Of a stretch of 64,000 nucleotides of DNA, positions 1-13,271 are shown one piece after another. A model generated the notes under the pieces. It ran no database searches, was not told where the DNA came from, and worked only from the letters and a program-made list of their open reading frames with translations. Source of the DNA: Exiguobacterium chiriqhucha RW-2 (lineage in GTDB: Bacteria; Bacillota; Bacilli; Exiguobacteriales; Exiguobacteriaceae); the NCBI RefSeq assembly GCF_000416965.1, contig NZ_ATCL01000020.1:310001-374000 (forward strand). The letters run 5' to 3'. Within the stretch, counting starts at the first letter, position 1. The number at the start of each line of letters is the position of its first letter. A program made the translations under genes and the position numbers.

Positions 1-846
1 GTCCGCGCGTCACACGATAACTTTAAACAAGTGTCGGAAGTATACCGGAAAATCCGCAACACGTTGCGCTTCTTGCTCGGTAACTTGAACGGATTCGACC
101 CGTCGATGCGTGTCGCGTTCGAAGACATGCCGGAAGCGGACCGCTTCATGGCGACAAAACTCAAACAGCTTCAAGCGAAAGTCGTCAAAGCATACGACAC
201 GTTCGACTTCATGGCCGTCTATCACTTGAGCCATAACTTCTGTGTCAACGAGTTGTCGTCATTCTATCTCGACTTCACGAAAGATATCTTGTATATCGAG
301 CGCGAAGATGACGCGCGTCGTCGTGCCGTTCAAACGGTCATGTATGACACGGTCGTCACGCTCACGAAATTGCTCGCCCCAATCCTTCCGCACACGGCGG
401 ATGAGGTATGGCAAGAAGTGCCGGCGAAACAAGCAGATAGCGTCTTCTTGACGGACCTTGACGAAGTAGCGGCATTGTCGGAAGACGAGAAGGCGTTGCT
501 TGCGAAATGGTCGAAGTTCCTCACGTTCCGTGACGACGTCTTGAAAGCAATCGAGATTGCCCGTGGTGAGAAATTGATCGGGAAACCGCTCGAAGCGAAG
601 TTGCTCGTCGCGCCGAAAGGTGAGACGAAACAGTTGCTCGAGACGATCGACAACGTGCGCCAATTGCTACAAGTGTCACAGCTTGATTACGTCGACTCGG
701 CTGATGTCGATTATGCGACAGCCGAAATCAGCGTCTTGAAAGCTGATGGTGCCGCTTGTGCCCGCTGCTGGACGTACTCGACTGAACTTGGTCAAGACGA
801 ACAGCACCCAGAGCTTTGCCCGCGTTGTACAGAAGTCATCGCATAA
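1..846 (+). CDS. ileS: Isoleucyl-tRNA synthetase, C-terminal part (partial)
   Basis: The reading frame is open from the first base, so the gene starts upstream of the window; 281 codons remain. The enzyme charges tRNA-Ile with isoleucine in the cytoplasm. What is left is the anticodon-binding helical domain (around VYHLSHNFCVNELSSFYLD and LAPILPHTADEVW) and the C-terminal zinc finger made by CARCW and CPRC near the end. Both are typical of class I IleRS of the bacterial, mupirocin-sensitive type, though that subtype is an inference because the catalytic core is missing. lspA follows after a hairpin, the usual order in Bacillales. Confidence 0.97.
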   Translation, partial: VRASHDNFKQVSEVYRKIRNTLRFLLGNLNGFDPSMRVAFEDMPEADRFMATKLKQLQAKVVKAYDTFDFMAVYHLSHNFCVNELSSFYLDFTKDILYIEREDDARRRAVQTVMYDTVVTLTKLLAPILPHTADEVWQEVPAKQADSVFLTDLDEVAALSEDEKALLAKWSKFLTFRDDVLKAIEIARGEKLIGKPLEAKLLVAPKGETKQLLETIDNVRQLLQVSQLDYVDSADVDYATAEISVLKADGAACARCWTYSTELGQDEQHPELCPRCTEVIA

Positions 847-850
847 GCCG

Positions 851-884
851 GACCGGAGTGGCGATCGTCCACTCCGGTTTCTTA
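851..884 (+). terminator. Hairpin between ileS and lspA
   Basis: A perfect 10-bp stem (ACCGGAGTGG at 852-861 with CCACTCCGGT at 869-878) is followed by TTTCTT. The T tract is short and broken, so it may be a weak or partial terminator allowing some read-through into lspA. Confidence 0.6.
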
Positions 885-904
885 TGACTTGAAAGGAGAA
901 TCTG

Positions 905-1378
905 ATGAAACGTTACTACGGATTAGCACTTTTCCTCATTTTGCTCGACCAAGTGACCAAATGGATCGTCGTCCAGACGATGACGATCGGACAGTCGATT
1001 GAACTCATCCCTGGGTTGCTTTATTTGACGTCTTACCGTAATAAAGGTGCGGCTTGGGGCATGCTCGAAGGGCAGATGGTGTTCTTCTTTATCGTCACGG
1101 CCATCGTCGTCGTCGGTTTGATTTACTTCTTGCATAAAGAAGTGAACGGGTTCGATTTGCTCGGTTATAGCGTCGGGTTACTACTCGCCGGTGCCATCGG
1201 GAACTTTATCGACCGTCTCTTCCGCGGAGAAGTCGTCGACTTTGTCGACACGTACCCGTTCGGATACAACTTCCCCATTTTTAATGTCGCCGATATGGCG
1301 CTCACGTTCGGGGTCATCTTTATGATCATCGGCGTCTTGTTCGAAGAAAAATTAAACAAAGAAAGGGGACAATCGTAA
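905..1378 (+). CDS. lspA: Lipoprotein signal peptidase (signal peptidase II)
   Basis: A 157-residue integral membrane aspartyl protease that removes the signal peptide from lipid-modified prolipoproteins. Four hydrophobic segments are visible (about 4-25, 58-76, 85-103, 129-147). The two catalytic aspartates lie in the family motifs GNFIDR (D103) and NVADMA (D130). The ATG is preceded by GAAAGGAG at a good distance. The stop codon overlaps the rluD start by one base (TAATG), so the two are translationally coupled. The length matches the family. Confidence 0.97.
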   Translation: MKRYYGLALFLILLDQVTKWIVVQTMTIGQSIELIPGLLYLTSYRNKGAAWGMLEGQMVFFFIVTAIVVVGLIYFLHKEVNGFDLLGYSVGLLLAGAIGNFIDRLFRGEVVDFVDTYPFGYNFPIFNVADMALTFGVIFMIIGVLFEEKLNKERGQS

Positions 1379-2289
1379 TGGAAACTTACACATTTGTCGC
1401 CGAAGAAAAGGCTCGTATCGATAAATGGATGAGCGAACAAAGTGATTGGTCACGTTCGCAAATCCAAGACTGGATCAAGGCGGGAGACCTGCTCGTCAAT
1501 GGACAGATCGTCAAGCCGAACTATAAATTGCAAGAAGGCGACGAAATCGTCGTGACGGTCCCAGATGCCGTCGAACTCGAAGTGTTACCTGAGGATATCC
1601 CGCTCGACGTCGTCTATGAGGACGAGGATGTCATCGTCGTCAATAAGGCACGCGGCATGGTCGTCCATCCGGCGGCCGGCCATACGTCAGGGACGCTCGT
1701 CAACGCGCTCCTTTACCACTGTGACGATTTGTCAGGCATCAATGGCGTCAAACGTCCAGGCATCGTCCACCGCATCGACAAAGACACGACCGGTCTTCTC
1801 ATGGTCGCGAAAAATGATGTGGCCCACGAATCGCTCGCGAGCCAGTTGAAGGATCGTAAAATCAAGCGTGAATATATCGCCCTCGTCCACGGCGAAGTCG
1901 CCCATGAACTTGGGACAATCGAAGCGCCAATCGGGCGTGACACGAACGACCGTCAACGGATGACGGTGACCGACAAGAACGCGAAAGAAGCGATCACGCA
2001 CTTCCGTCTGCTCGAGCGATACAAAGATTTCACGCTCGTCGAGTGTAAATTGGAGACGGGACGGACGCACCAAATCCGCGTTCACATGCGTTATATCGGC
2101 CATCCGCTTGCTGGTGACCCGAAATACGGTCCACGCCGTACGATTCAATTGAACGGTCAGGCGCTCCACGCGGCGACGCTCGGTTTCTTCCATCCGCGCA
2201 CGAACGAATGGCTTGAATTCGAGGCGAAACTCCCAGCCGACTTCGAGGCGGAGCTTGCCAAATTAGACAAAATCGAGAAAACGCGTTGA
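1378..2289 (+). CDS. rluD: RluD-family 23S rRNA pseudouridine synthase
   Basis: A 303-residue protein with an N-terminal S4 RNA-binding domain (about 12-70) and an RsuA/RluD catalytic domain. The catalytic aspartate is D134 in HRIDKDTTGL; the motif GRTHQIRVHM further on is also typical. The family isomerises uridines in helix 69 of 23S rRNA (RluD) or related sites (RluC type); the exact target cannot be read from the sequence, although position after lspA matches B. subtilis ylyB. The stop codon is embedded in the promoter of the pyr operon. Confidence 0.92.
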   Translation: METYTFVAEEKARIDKWMSEQSDWSRSQIQDWIKAGDLLVNGQIVKPNYKLQEGDEIVVTVPDAVELEVLPEDIPLDVVYEDEDVIVVNKARGMVVHPAAGHTSGTLVNALLYHCDDLSGINGVKRPGIVHRIDKDTTGLLMVAKNDVAHESLASQLKDRKIKREYIALVHGEVAHELGTIEAPIGRDTNDRQRMTVTDKNAKEAITHFRLLERYKDFTLVECKLETGRTHQIRVHMRYIGHPLAGDPKYGPRRTIQLNGQALHAATLGFFHPRTNEWLEFEAKLPADFEAELAKLDKIEKTR

Positions 2290-2314
2290 CTTTCAACCGA
2301 TTCCGATTTATAGT
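2286..2314 (+). promoter_or_regulatory. Sigma-A promoter of the pyr operon
   Basis: -35 TTGACT (2286-2291), a 17-bp spacer and -10 TATAGT (2309-2314). The -35 box overlaps the last codon and stop of rluD. Transcription would start about 10 bases before the first PyrR-binding hairpin, giving a leader of roughly 170 nt ahead of pyrR. Confidence 0.8.
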
Positions 2315-2329
2315 CTAGGAAGCATAACA

Positions 2330-2418
2330 CCTTTAAACCCAGTCCAGAGAGGCTGTGAAAGGATTGTGGCCGCGGCCACGACACGTCGATTATTTGAGGC
2401 AGAGGTCTGCCCTCACAT
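2330..2418 (+). promoter_or_regulatory. pyr leader: PyrR-binding site and antiterminator region
   Basis: The PyrR-binding loop consensus appears as AGTCCAGAGAGGCT (2341-2354): upper stem AG/CC with GG/CT around a GAGA-type loop and a bulged U. The lower stem is CCTTT (2330-2334) with AAAGG (2358-2362). Downstream are a palindrome (2366-2379) and a GAGGCA/TGCCCTC pair. In Bacillus, UMP-bound PyrR stabilises this anti-antiterminator so that the terminator forms. The role here is inferred from that homology. Confidence 0.85.
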
Positions 2419-2420
2419 AT

Positions 2421-2463
2421 GAAGACTTCCTTTTCCAGCCGGATGAGGAAGTCTTCTTTTTTT
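2421..2463 (+). terminator. Attenuator terminator in the pyr leader
   Basis: A 10-bp stem (GAAGACTTCC at 2421-2430 with GGAAGTCTTC at 2447-2456) is followed by a run of seven T. It ends 28 bases before the pyrR start codon. It is the terminator whose formation PyrR promotes when UMP is plentiful. Confidence 0.88.
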
Positions 2464-2490
2464 ATATAATTTGTGAGAGGGGGGAACTAG

Positions 2491-3024
<534 letters not shown>

Positions 3025-3032
3025 TCAAAAAA

Positions 3033-3065
3033 CCTTTAAGGTGGTCCAGAGAGGCCAGGAAGGAG
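3033..3065 (+). promoter_or_regulatory. Second PyrR-binding hairpin, overlapping the pyrP ribosome-binding site
   Basis: The loop GGTCCAGAGAGGCC (3043-3056) has a GG/CC and CC/GG upper stem. The lower stem pairs CCTT (3033-3036) with AAGG (3060-3063), which is part of the AAGGAG Shine-Dalgarno of pyrP. Only 49 bases separate pyrR and pyrP and no terminator is present, so control here would be of translation, not attenuation (inference). Confidence 0.75.
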
Positions 3066-3073
3066 AACCACAT

Positions 3074-4375
3074 ATGAAACCCATCCTCAACATCCACGAG
3101 CGTCCCGCTCACTTACCGCAATGGCTGCTCTTCAGCCTGCAACACGTCTTCGCCATGTTCGGAGCGACGATTTTAGTCCCGATTTTGACGGGCCTAAGCA
3201 CGTCCGTCGCCCTCGTCGCTTCCGGTGTGGCCACGCTCTCATTCCTAGCAATCACACGTTTCAAAGTCCCAACTTATCTCGGATCGAGCTTCGCGTACAT
3301 CGCGCCGATTATCGCCGTCAGTCAACAATGGGGTGTCGAAGCCGCCTTGTTCGGAGGCATCATCGCCGGTTCCGTCTACGGCGTCGTCTCGCTCGTCATC
3401 TATAAGACAGGCGTGAACTGGTTGCTACGCTTGCTGCCGCCGGTCGTCGTCGGTCCGGTCATCATGGTCATCGGCTTATCGCTCGCACCGGTCGCCATCG
3501 ACATGTCGATGAATAAGGACGGGGCATACAACGGAACGTTCATCACCGTCGCGTTGCTCACGCTCGGTGTTACGATTCTCGCCATGACGACGCTCAAAGG
3601 AGTATGGGGCGCTGTTCCGATCTTGTTCGGAATCATCGGCGGTTACTTCATCGCCGCACTGTTCGGAATCATCGACTACTCGGCGCTCGGACAAGCGAGC
3701 TTGTTCCAACTGCCTGACTTCACGATGGTGTTCGTCGACTACATGCCGATGTGGCAAGTCGGGGCACTCCTCGCCATCGTCCCAGTCGCACTCGTCACGA
3801 TGACGGAACATATCGGCGACCAGATGGTCACGTCGAAAATCATCGGCCGCGAGACGATGAAAGACCCAGGTCTCCATCGGACCCTCCTCGGCGACGGGGT
3901 CGGGAAAGCGGTCGCCTCGGCACTCGGTGGTCCACCGTGTACGACTTACGGTGAGAACAACGGGGTCATGGCTATCACGAAAGTGTATAGCGTCTACGTC
4001 ATCGCCGGAGCGGCGCTCATGGCCATCAGTTTCGGATTCCTCGGACACGTCGAAGCGTTCATCTCGACGATTCCGAACCCGGTCAAAGGCGGCATCTCGA
4101 TCCTCTTGTTCGGGGTCATCGCCTCGAACGGTCTCCGGACGATGGTCGAGAGCAACGTCGATCTCGCCGAGAAACGCAACCTCATCATCGCCTCGGTCAT
4201 CCTCGTCATCGGACTCGGTGGGGCGATGGTCCAACTCGGCAGCTTCCCGGTCCAAGGGATGGCGCTCGCAACGGTCGTCGGGATTCTCTTGAACGCCTTC
4301 TTGCCAAAAGCGGAAAGCGTGGAAGAACCTGCTGCCGAAACAACTGAAGACACACGACAAGCAAGTAACTTTTAA
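3074..4375 (+). CDS. pyrP: Uracil permease (NCS2 / nucleobase:cation symporter family)
   Basis: A 433-residue polytopic membrane protein that imports uracil with protons. It begins MKPILNIHERP and has a dozen or more hydrophobic segments, with the NCS2 signature region around ALVTMTEHIGDQM and the following GDGVGK and GPPCTTYGEN motifs. The ATG at 3074 is chosen because AAGGAG lies just upstream; an in-frame start inside pyrR would have no such site. The hydrophilic C-terminal tail is rich in Glu. It belongs to the pyr operon and so is co-regulated with de novo synthesis. Confidence 0.94.
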   Translation: MKPILNIHERPAHLPQWLLFSLQHVFAMFGATILVPILTGLSTSVALVASGVATLSFLAITRFKVPTYLGSSFAYIAPIIAVSQQWGVEAALFGGIIAGSVYGVVSLVIYKTGVNWLLRLLPPVVVGPVIMVIGLSLAPVAIDMSMNKDGAYNGTFITVALLTLGVTILAMTTLKGVWGAVPILFGIIGGYFIAALFGIIDYSALGQASLFQLPDFTMVFVDYMPMWQVGALLAIVPVALVTMTEHIGDQMVTSKIIGRETMKDPGLHRTLLGDGVGKAVASALGGPPCTTYGENNGVMAITKVYSVYVIAGAALMAISFGFLGHVEAFISTIPNPVKGGISILLFGVIASNGLRTMVESNVDLAEKRNLIIASVILVIGLGGAMVQLGSFPVQGMALATVVGILLNAFLPKAESVEEPAAETTEDTRQASNF

Positions 4376-4400
4376 TTCGATCCCGTGAGGTCGGCAAAGT
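4368..4400 (+). promoter_or_regulatory. Third PyrR-binding hairpin, between pyrP and pyrB
   Basis: The loop GATCCCGTGAGGTC (4379-4392) matches the PyrR consensus with a GA/CC:GG/TC upper stem. The lower stem pairs ACTTT (4368-4372, reaching back to the pyrP stop codon region) with AAAGT (4396-4400). The following segment forms an antiterminator: GTGAAGG (4399-4405) with CCTTCAC (4445-4451) and TTTAT...TGGG with CCCA...ATAAA inside. Confidence 0.85.
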
Positions 4401-4435
4401 GAAGGCTCGTTTATTTGGGTGTGTTCTGCCCAGAT

Positions 4436-4475
4436 AAAGGCGTCCCTTCACGTAGGTGAAGAGACGCCTTTTCTC
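4436..4475 (+). terminator. Attenuator terminator before pyrB
   Basis: A long hairpin pairs AAAGGCGTC (4436-4444) with GACGCCTTT and contains an inner CTTCAC/GTGAAG stem, followed by TTTTCTCTTT. Its 5' arm overlaps the antiterminator pairing, which makes the two folds mutually exclusive. Confidence 0.85.
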
Positions 4476-4505
4476 TTTGCCTTCACATAAAAGGAGGAGA
4501 CGAAC

Positions 4506-5411
4506 ATGAACATCATCAAACAACAACCGAAGCATTTTGTCAGCCTGGACACGCTATCCCTCGACGAGATTATGGGTTTGATCGAGGAGTCGCTCCGCTA
4601 TAAACAAGGGAACATGCCCCCATTGTTCGATGGGAAGACGGTCGCGAATTTATTCTTTGAAAACTCGACGCGAACGAAAAATTCGTTTCAAATGGCCGAA
4701 CGGCACTTGAAGGTCCAGGAGATCCCGTTCGACGTGGCGACGTCATCGGTGACGAAAGGTGAGACGCTCTACGACACGTGCAAGACGCTCGAGGCGATCG
4801 GGGTCGATGCCCTCGTCATCCGCCATCCGGAGTCGGGCTACTACCATGAACTCGTCGAAACATTGAATATCCCGGTGTTGAACGGCGGTGACGGGAGCGG
4901 GGAACATCCGTCCCAGTCACTCCTCGACCTCGTCACGATCTTTGAAGAGTTCAAGACGTTCGAAGGATTGAATATCGCCATCTGCGGTGACCTCGTTCAT
5001 AGCCGTGTCGCCCGCTCGAACGCCTCGGTGCTCAAGCGGCTCGGCGCGAACGTCGTCGGCTGTAGTCCCGCCTCCTGGTGGGACGAGTCGATGGGGCTCG
5101 AGCATCGTGACCTCGACGACGTGTTGGCCGACTGTGACGTCATCATGTTGCTGCGCGTCCAGCACGAACGCCACATCATGGGCGATATCTTCTCGAAAGA
5201 AGATTACCATGTACGCTACGGCTTGACGCCGGAACGCGTCGAGCGGATGAAACCGCAAGCGATCATCATGCATCCGGCCCCGGTCAATCGGGACGTCGAG
5301 ATTGCCGGCAGTTTAATCGAGCATCCACAGTCGCGTATCTTTCCACAGATGACGAACGGTGTTTACGCCCGGATGGCCATCTTAAATCGAGCATTAGGGG
5401 GACAATTATGA
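4506..5411 (+). CDS. pyrB: Aspartate carbamoyltransferase catalytic subunit
   Basis: 301 residues; condenses carbamoyl phosphate with aspartate to N-carbamoylaspartate, the committed step of pyrimidine synthesis. The carbamoyl phosphate-binding motif STRTKNS is at 54-60 and HPSQ at 134-137. No pyrI regulatory gene is present, as usual in Bacillales, where the trimer is unregulated. ATG follows AAAAGGAGGAG. The stop overlaps the pyrC start by four bases (ATGA). Confidence 0.97.
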   Translation: MNIIKQQPKHFVSLDTLSLDEIMGLIEESLRYKQGNMPPLFDGKTVANLFFENSTRTKNSFQMAERHLKVQEIPFDVATSSVTKGETLYDTCKTLEAIGVDALVIRHPESGYYHELVETLNIPVLNGGDGSGEHPSQSLLDLVTIFEEFKTFEGLNIAICGDLVHSRVARSNASVLKRLGANVVGCSPASWWDESMGLEHRDLDDVLADCDVIMLLRVQHERHIMGDIFSKEDYHVRYGLTPERVERMKPQAIIMHPAPVNRDVEIAGSLIEHPQSRIFPQMTNGVYARMAILNRALGGQL

Positions 5412-6688
5412 TACTTCAACACGCAACTTGGTATGACGGGAATACGAAACGGACGACGACGCTATTGATTGAAGACGGCGAGATCCGCTCAGTCGACTAT
5501 AACGGCACGACTGAAGGACACGAAGTGATTGATGCGACAGGGATGCTACTCATCCCAGGACTCGTCGATGTCCACGTCCACTTGCGCGAACCGGGTGGGG
5601 AGAAGAAAGAGACAATCAAGACCGGGACAGAGGCGGCTGCAGCCGGCGGATTCACCACAATCTGTGCGATGCCGAACACGCGTCCGGTCCCAGACGACCG
5701 CGCCACGATGGACCAGCTGTTGGCTAAAATCGAGCAAGACGCCATCGTGCGTGTCCTGCCATACGCCGCCATCACGAAACGACAGCTCGGTACCGAGCAA
5801 GTCGACATGGCCTCGCTCGCAGATTCGTTCGCCTTCACCGACGACGGAGTTGGCGTCCAATCGGCAGCGATGATGCGCGCGGCGATGCGGGAAGCGAAAC
5901 GACTCGACAAGGCGATTGTCGCCCATTGCGAGGACAATACGCTCAAGGCCGGTTCGGTCCACGAAGGCCGGTTCAGTGAAGAACATGACATCCAAGGCAT
6001 CCCGAGCCTCGCCGAGAGCATCCATATCGCCCGGGACGTTTTGATCGCCGAAGAGACAGGCTGTCACTATCACGTCTGCCACGTCTCGTCACGACAGTCG
6101 GTGCGCGTCATCCGCGACGCCAAACGAGCCGGCATCCGGGTCACGGCCGAAGTGACACCGCATCACCTCATCCTCTGTGAAGACGATATCCCAGGCCTCG
6201 ACCCGAACTTTAAAATGAATCCGCCGCTCCGGAGCGCGGACGACCGGGAGGCGCTACTCGAGGGCTTGTTCGATGGCACGATCGATATGATCGCGACCGA
6301 CCACGCCCCGCACACGGCCGAGGAGAAGGCGGCCGGCATGGAACGGGCCCCGTTCGGGATCACCGGTTTCGAGACGGCGTTCCCGCTCCTGTACACGACG
6401 TTCGTCAAAACGGGACAGATGGAAGAGGCGGCGCTCATCGAGTGGATGACGAAACGACCGAGCGACGTGTTCGGGTTGCCGTACGGTGTGATTGAAGTCG
6501 GCCGGGCGGCGGACCTCGCCCTCATCGACCCGGAGACGGAGCGGGTCGTCAATCCGACGACGTTCCGCTCGAAAGGGAAGAACACACCGTTTGCTGGGAA
6601 GAAACTAGTTGGCTGGCCGGTGATGACCATCGTGGCTGGAAAAATCGTATATAAGGGGAGATTCGATGAAACGAACATTATGGCTTGA
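5408..6688 (+). CDS. pyrC: Dihydroorotase
   Basis: A 426-residue type I dihydroorotase of the amidohydrolase superfamily. It cyclises carbamoylaspartate to dihydroorotate. Zinc ligands lie in HVHLREPG (56-63); the catalytic aspartate is in ATDHAPH (D298). It is translationally coupled to pyrB by a 4-base overlap, and its own 3' end overlaps carA by 23 bases. Confidence 0.97.
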   Translation: MILQHATWYDGNTKRTTTLLIEDGEIRSVDYNGTTEGHEVIDATGMLLIPGLVDVHVHLREPGGEKKETIKTGTEAAAAGGFTTICAMPNTRPVPDDRATMDQLLAKIEQDAIVRVLPYAAITKRQLGTEQVDMASLADSFAFTDDGVGVQSAAMMRAAMREAKRLDKAIVAHCEDNTLKAGSVHEGRFSEEHDIQGIPSLAESIHIARDVLIAEETGCHYHVCHVSSRQSVRVIRDAKRAGIRVTAEVTPHHLILCEDDIPGLDPNFKMNPPLRSADDREALLEGLFDGTIDMIATDHAPHTAEEKAAGMERAPFGITGFETAFPLLYTTFVKTGQMEEAALIEWMTKRPSDVFGLPYGVIEVGRAADLALIDPETERVVNPTTFRSKGKNTPFAGKKLVGWPVMTIVAGKIVYKGRFDETNIMA

Positions 6689-7748
6689 GGACGGTACTTC
6701 ATTTGTAGGAACAGCGTTTGGTGCAAGTGTGGAGACGATCGGGGAAGTCGTCTTCCAGACTGGGATGACCGGATATCAAGAGATGTTGTCTGACCCGTCT
6801 TACTGTGACCAACTCATCGTGTTGACGAATCCGTTGATCGGGAACTATGGCGTCAACCGCGAAGATTTCGAGACGACCGTTCCGATGGCGAAAGGGCTCA
6901 TCGTCAAAGAAGTGTGCGACACACCGTCGAACTTCCGCTCGACCGCGACGCTTCATGATACGCTCAAACGCTTCAACATCCCGGGGCTAGCAGGAGTCGA
7001 CACACGCATGTTGACGCGTCACTTGCGCTCACTCGGCGTCATGCGCGGTGTCTTGGTCGACGGCGACTCGACGTGGGAGACGGTCCAACATCGCTTCGAT
7101 GTTCTCCTGCCGACCAATCAAGTCGAGCGTGTCTCGACGAAGCGGGCGTATGTCAGCACCGGCAGCGGTCCACGGATTGCCCTCATCGATTTCGGCGCGA
7201 AGCTCGGCATCATGCGTGAACTCGTGAAGCGCGACTGTGAAGTCGTCGTCTTGCCGCACGACGTGACGGCAGAAGAAGTGATGCGCTATGAGCCGGACGG
7301 CGTCATGCTGTCGAACGGACCTGGGGACCCAAAAGACGTCCCGACGGCGTTACCGCTCATCGAGCGCCTCATGCCGACACTCCCGATTTTCGGGATCTGT
7401 CTCGGTCATCAGTTGATCGCACTCGCGAGCGGTGCCAACACGTTCAAACTCCCGTTCGGTCATCGCGGTGCCAACCATCCCGTGGTCGAACTTGAGACGG
7501 GAGCGGTGACAATCACGTCCCAAAACCACGGCTACGCAGTCGATGAAGCATCACTCGCGACGACAGGACTCGTCGTCACGCATCGCGCCGTCAACGATGG
7601 TACGGTCGAAGGTGTGAAGCATCTGCATCATCCGACGTTCTCGGTCCAATACCATCCCGAGGCGGCACCGGGTCCATACGACGCCAACGATTTATTTGAC
7701 CGTTTCATGCAACTCGTTCAAGAAAACAAACAGAAAGTAGGAATGTGA
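6666..7748 (+). CDS. carA: Carbamoyl phosphate synthase small (glutaminase) subunit
   Basis: 360 residues. The N-terminal CPSase small-chain domain precedes a class I glutamine amidotransferase domain with the nucleophile C245 in GICLGHQ and the His/Glu pair H330 and E332 in YHPEA. It supplies ammonia from glutamine to CarB. Position within the pyr operon marks it as the pyrimidine-dedicated enzyme. The ATG is preceded by AAGGGGAG inside the end of pyrC. Confidence 0.96.
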   Translation: MKRTLWLEDGTSFVGTAFGASVETIGEVVFQTGMTGYQEMLSDPSYCDQLIVLTNPLIGNYGVNREDFETTVPMAKGLIVKEVCDTPSNFRSTATLHDTLKRFNIPGLAGVDTRMLTRHLRSLGVMRGVLVDGDSTWETVQHRFDVLLPTNQVERVSTKRAYVSTGSGPRIALIDFGAKLGIMRELVKRDCEVVVLPHDVTAEEVMRYEPDGVMLSNGPGDPKDVPTALPLIERLMPTLPIFGICLGHQLIALASGANTFKLPFGHRGANHPVVELETGAVTITSQNHGYAVDEASLATTGLVVTHRAVNDGTVEGVKHLHHPTFSVQYHPEAAPGPYDANDLFDRFMQLVQENKQKVGM

Positions 7749-7749
7749 C

Positions 7750-10700
7750 ATGCCCAAACGACCAGATATTCAGAAAATCCTTGTAATCGGATCCGGCCCA
7801 ATCGTCATCGGACAGGCGGCAGAATTTGACTATGCTGGTACCCAGGCGTGTCTTGCCTTGAAAGAAGAAGGATATGAAGTCATCCTCGTCAACTCGAACC
7901 CGGCGACAATCATGACCGACCCGACGACGGCGGACCGTGTCTATATCGAACCGCTCGAACCGGAGTTCGTCGAACGGATTATCCGTCAAGAGCGACCGGA
8001 CGCGCTCCTGGCCACACTCGGCGGCCAGACCGGTCTCAACTTGGCGATGGAACTCGATCGTCGCGGCGTGCTTGAAGATTGCGGCGTCGAATTGCTCGGG
8101 ACAAAATTATCGGCCATCGAACAAGCTGAGGACCGGGAACAGTTCCGCGACCTCATGTATAAGCTCGGCCACGGGGTCCCGGAAAGTGAGATCGTGCAGT
8201 CGCTCGAGTCGGCTTGGGGCTTTGCCGACCGGATCGGCTATCCGATTATCATCCGTCCGGCGTACACGCTCGGAGGAACCGGTGGCGGGATTGCCCATGA
8301 CCGGAATGAATTCGAACAGTTCGTCGAATCAGGACTGAAAGCGAGTCCAGTGACACAAGTGTTGCTCGAGAAATCGATTGCCGGCATGAAAGAAGTCGAG
8401 TATGAAGTGATGCGCGATTCGAGCGACCAGGCCATCATCGTCTGTGCGATGGAAAACTTTGATCCGGTCGGGGTCCATACGGGCGACTCGATCGTCTTCG
8501 CTCCGACGCAGACACTGTCGGACCGCGACTATCAGATGCTCCGCAGCGTCTCACTCGACATCATCCGCGCTCTCGGCATCGAAGGGGGATGCAACATCCA
8601 GTTCGCCCTTGACCCGGACAGTTTCACGTACTACGTCATCGAGGTCAACCCACGTGTCTCCCGCAGTTCGGCGCTCGCCTCGAAAGCGACGGGATATCCG
8701 ATCGCCAAGTTGGCTGCGAAAGTAGCGGTCGGATACAAGTTGTCAGAATTGAAGAACCCGGTGACGGAGACGAGTTACGCCTCGTTCGAACCGGCGCTCG
8801 ACTATGTCGTCGCTAAGATTCCGCGCTTCGCTTTCGATAAGTTCGAGACGGCTGACCGCCGGCTCGGCACTCAGATGAAAGCGACCGGGGAAGTGATGGC
8901 GATCGGCCGCAACTTGGAGGAAGCGCTCCTTAAGGCTGTCCGTTCGCTTGAACTCGGGACAGAAGACTTGGCCGTACCACGGCTCGCACAATTGACGACG
9001 GATGAGCTCGATCGCGAGTTGACGACGCCGACGGATGAGCGACTCTGGATGCTTTATGAGGCACTCCGTCGCGGTTATTCGACGGAACAGTTGCATGAGC
9101 TGACCAAAATCGACCGTTTCTTCTTATCGAAACTCGCACGGATTTGGCAACATGAAGAGACGCTCCGGCTTGAGCCGCTCACGAAAGAACGACTCGTCGA
9201 AACGAAGCGTCTCGGGTTCAGCGATAAGATGATCGCCCGCATCGTAAACGAGAACGTGGAGACTGTGACGACGCTTCGGAACGACTGGGGCATCCGTCCG
9301 GTGTACAAGATGGTCGACACGTGTGCGGCTGAGTTCGCCTCGGAGACGCCATACTTTTACGGGACGTACGAAGTTGAGAACGAGGCCGTGAAGACGGACA
9401 AGCCGTCGATTCTCGTCCTCGGTTCGGGCCCGATCCGCATCGGTCAAGGTGTCGAGTTCGACTACGCGACCGTCCACTCGATTCAGACGATTCGTGACGC
9501 AGGTTATGAAGCGATCATCATTAACAACAACCCGGAGACGGTGTCGACCGACTTCTCAATCTCAGACCGACTCTACTTCGAACCGCTTACGACCGAGGAC
9601 GTACTCGAGGTCATCCGCAACGAACAGCCACTCGGCGTCATCGTCCAGTTCGGTGGCCAGACGGCCATCAACTTGGCAGCCTCGCTCGAAGCAGAAGGGG
9701 TCCAGATTTTAGGGACATCGCTTGAAGACATCGACCGCGCCGAAGACCGGAAAGCGTTCGAAGCGACGCTCTCGGCCGAACAGCTCGCCCAGCCTCCAGG
9801 CAAGACGGCGGTCACGGTAGAAGAGGCCGTCGCGTGTGCCGACATGCTTGGCTATCCGGTACTCGTCCGCCCATCATACGTCCTCGGCGGCCGGGCGATG
9901 GAAATCGTTTATGAGCGCTCGGAGCTCGAGCGGTATATGCGCCACGCCGTCGTCGCCTCGAAAGACCGTCCCGTTCTGATCGACCGCTACTTGACGGGCA
10001 TCGAGATTGAAGTCGACGCCATTTGTGACGGGACGGACGTCTACATCCCGGGCATCATGGAACATATTGAACGGGCCGGGGTCCACTCGGGCGACTCGAT
10101 TGCCGTGTACCCGCCGCAGCGGTTGAGCGAAGCGTTAAAACAGAAAGTCGTCGATTACACGATTAAACTCGCCAAAGCGTTCCGGATCAAAGGATTGCTC
10201 AATATCCAGTTCGTCTACGCGGACGACTTATACGTCATCGAGGTCAACCCGCGGGCGAGCCGGACCGTCCCGTTCATCTCGAAAGTGACGGGCCTTCCGG
10301 TTGCACGCATCGCCACGCAGACGATTCTCGGAACGAGTTTGAAAGACCTCGGGTTAGGGACCGGCTTGCATCCGGAAGCGGACGCGATTTCGGTCAAAGT
10401 CCCGGTATTCAGTTTCGCGAAACTGAAAGAAGTCGACCCATCACTTGGGCCGGAGATGAAATCGACCGGTGAAGTCATGGCGACAGACCGCACGCTCGAA
10501 AAGGCATTATATAAAGGACTCGTCGCCGCCGGCATGACGATCGCCTTGAAAGGGAACGTCCTGTTGACGGTCGCCGACCAAGACAAGGAAGAGGCGCTCG
10601 ACATCGCCCGCCGTTTCAACCGACTCGGATTCCGCCTGATGGCCACGTCTGGCACGGCGCATGCGCTTTCGACAGATGGCTTGCCGGTCCACCCGGTCGG

Positions 10701-10949
10701 GAAAATCAATGAGGCCGGAGAGACGATGCTGAGCGTCATCGAACGAGGGGAAGTCGATATCGTCTTGAACACGACGACGCGTGACGCCCTTGCGACGAAA
10801 GACGGGTTCATCATCCGTCGGGCCGCGGCCGAGCAAGGGGTGCTCTGCCTGACGTCGCTCGACACGGTCGAGGCGCTGCTCCAAGTCATCGAGAGCCTGT
10901 CGTTCCAAACGACGAGTTTACCGGCCTTCACGACATTCGGGGTGACCGT

Positions 10950-10953
<4 letters not shown>
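7750..10953 (+). CDS. carB: Carbamoyl phosphate synthase large subunit
   Basis: 1067 residues with the usual internal duplication: two ATP-grasp halves, each opening with an SGPI(V/R)IGQ-type motif (near residues 15 and 560), an oligomerisation domain between them, and a C-terminal MGS-like allosteric domain from about residue 930. It makes carbamoyl phosphate from bicarbonate, ammonia and two ATP. It begins one base after the carA stop and overlaps pyrK by four bases. Confidence 0.97.

Positions 10954-13254
<2,301 letters not shown>

Positions 13255-13271
<17 letters not shown>

Noticed and set aside
3476-4360. Long antisense frame (about 294 codons) opposite pyrP
   Set aside because: The coding strand is a clear uracil permease; the antisense product is an unlikely string of Arg, Asp and Glu caused by codon bias of the real gene.
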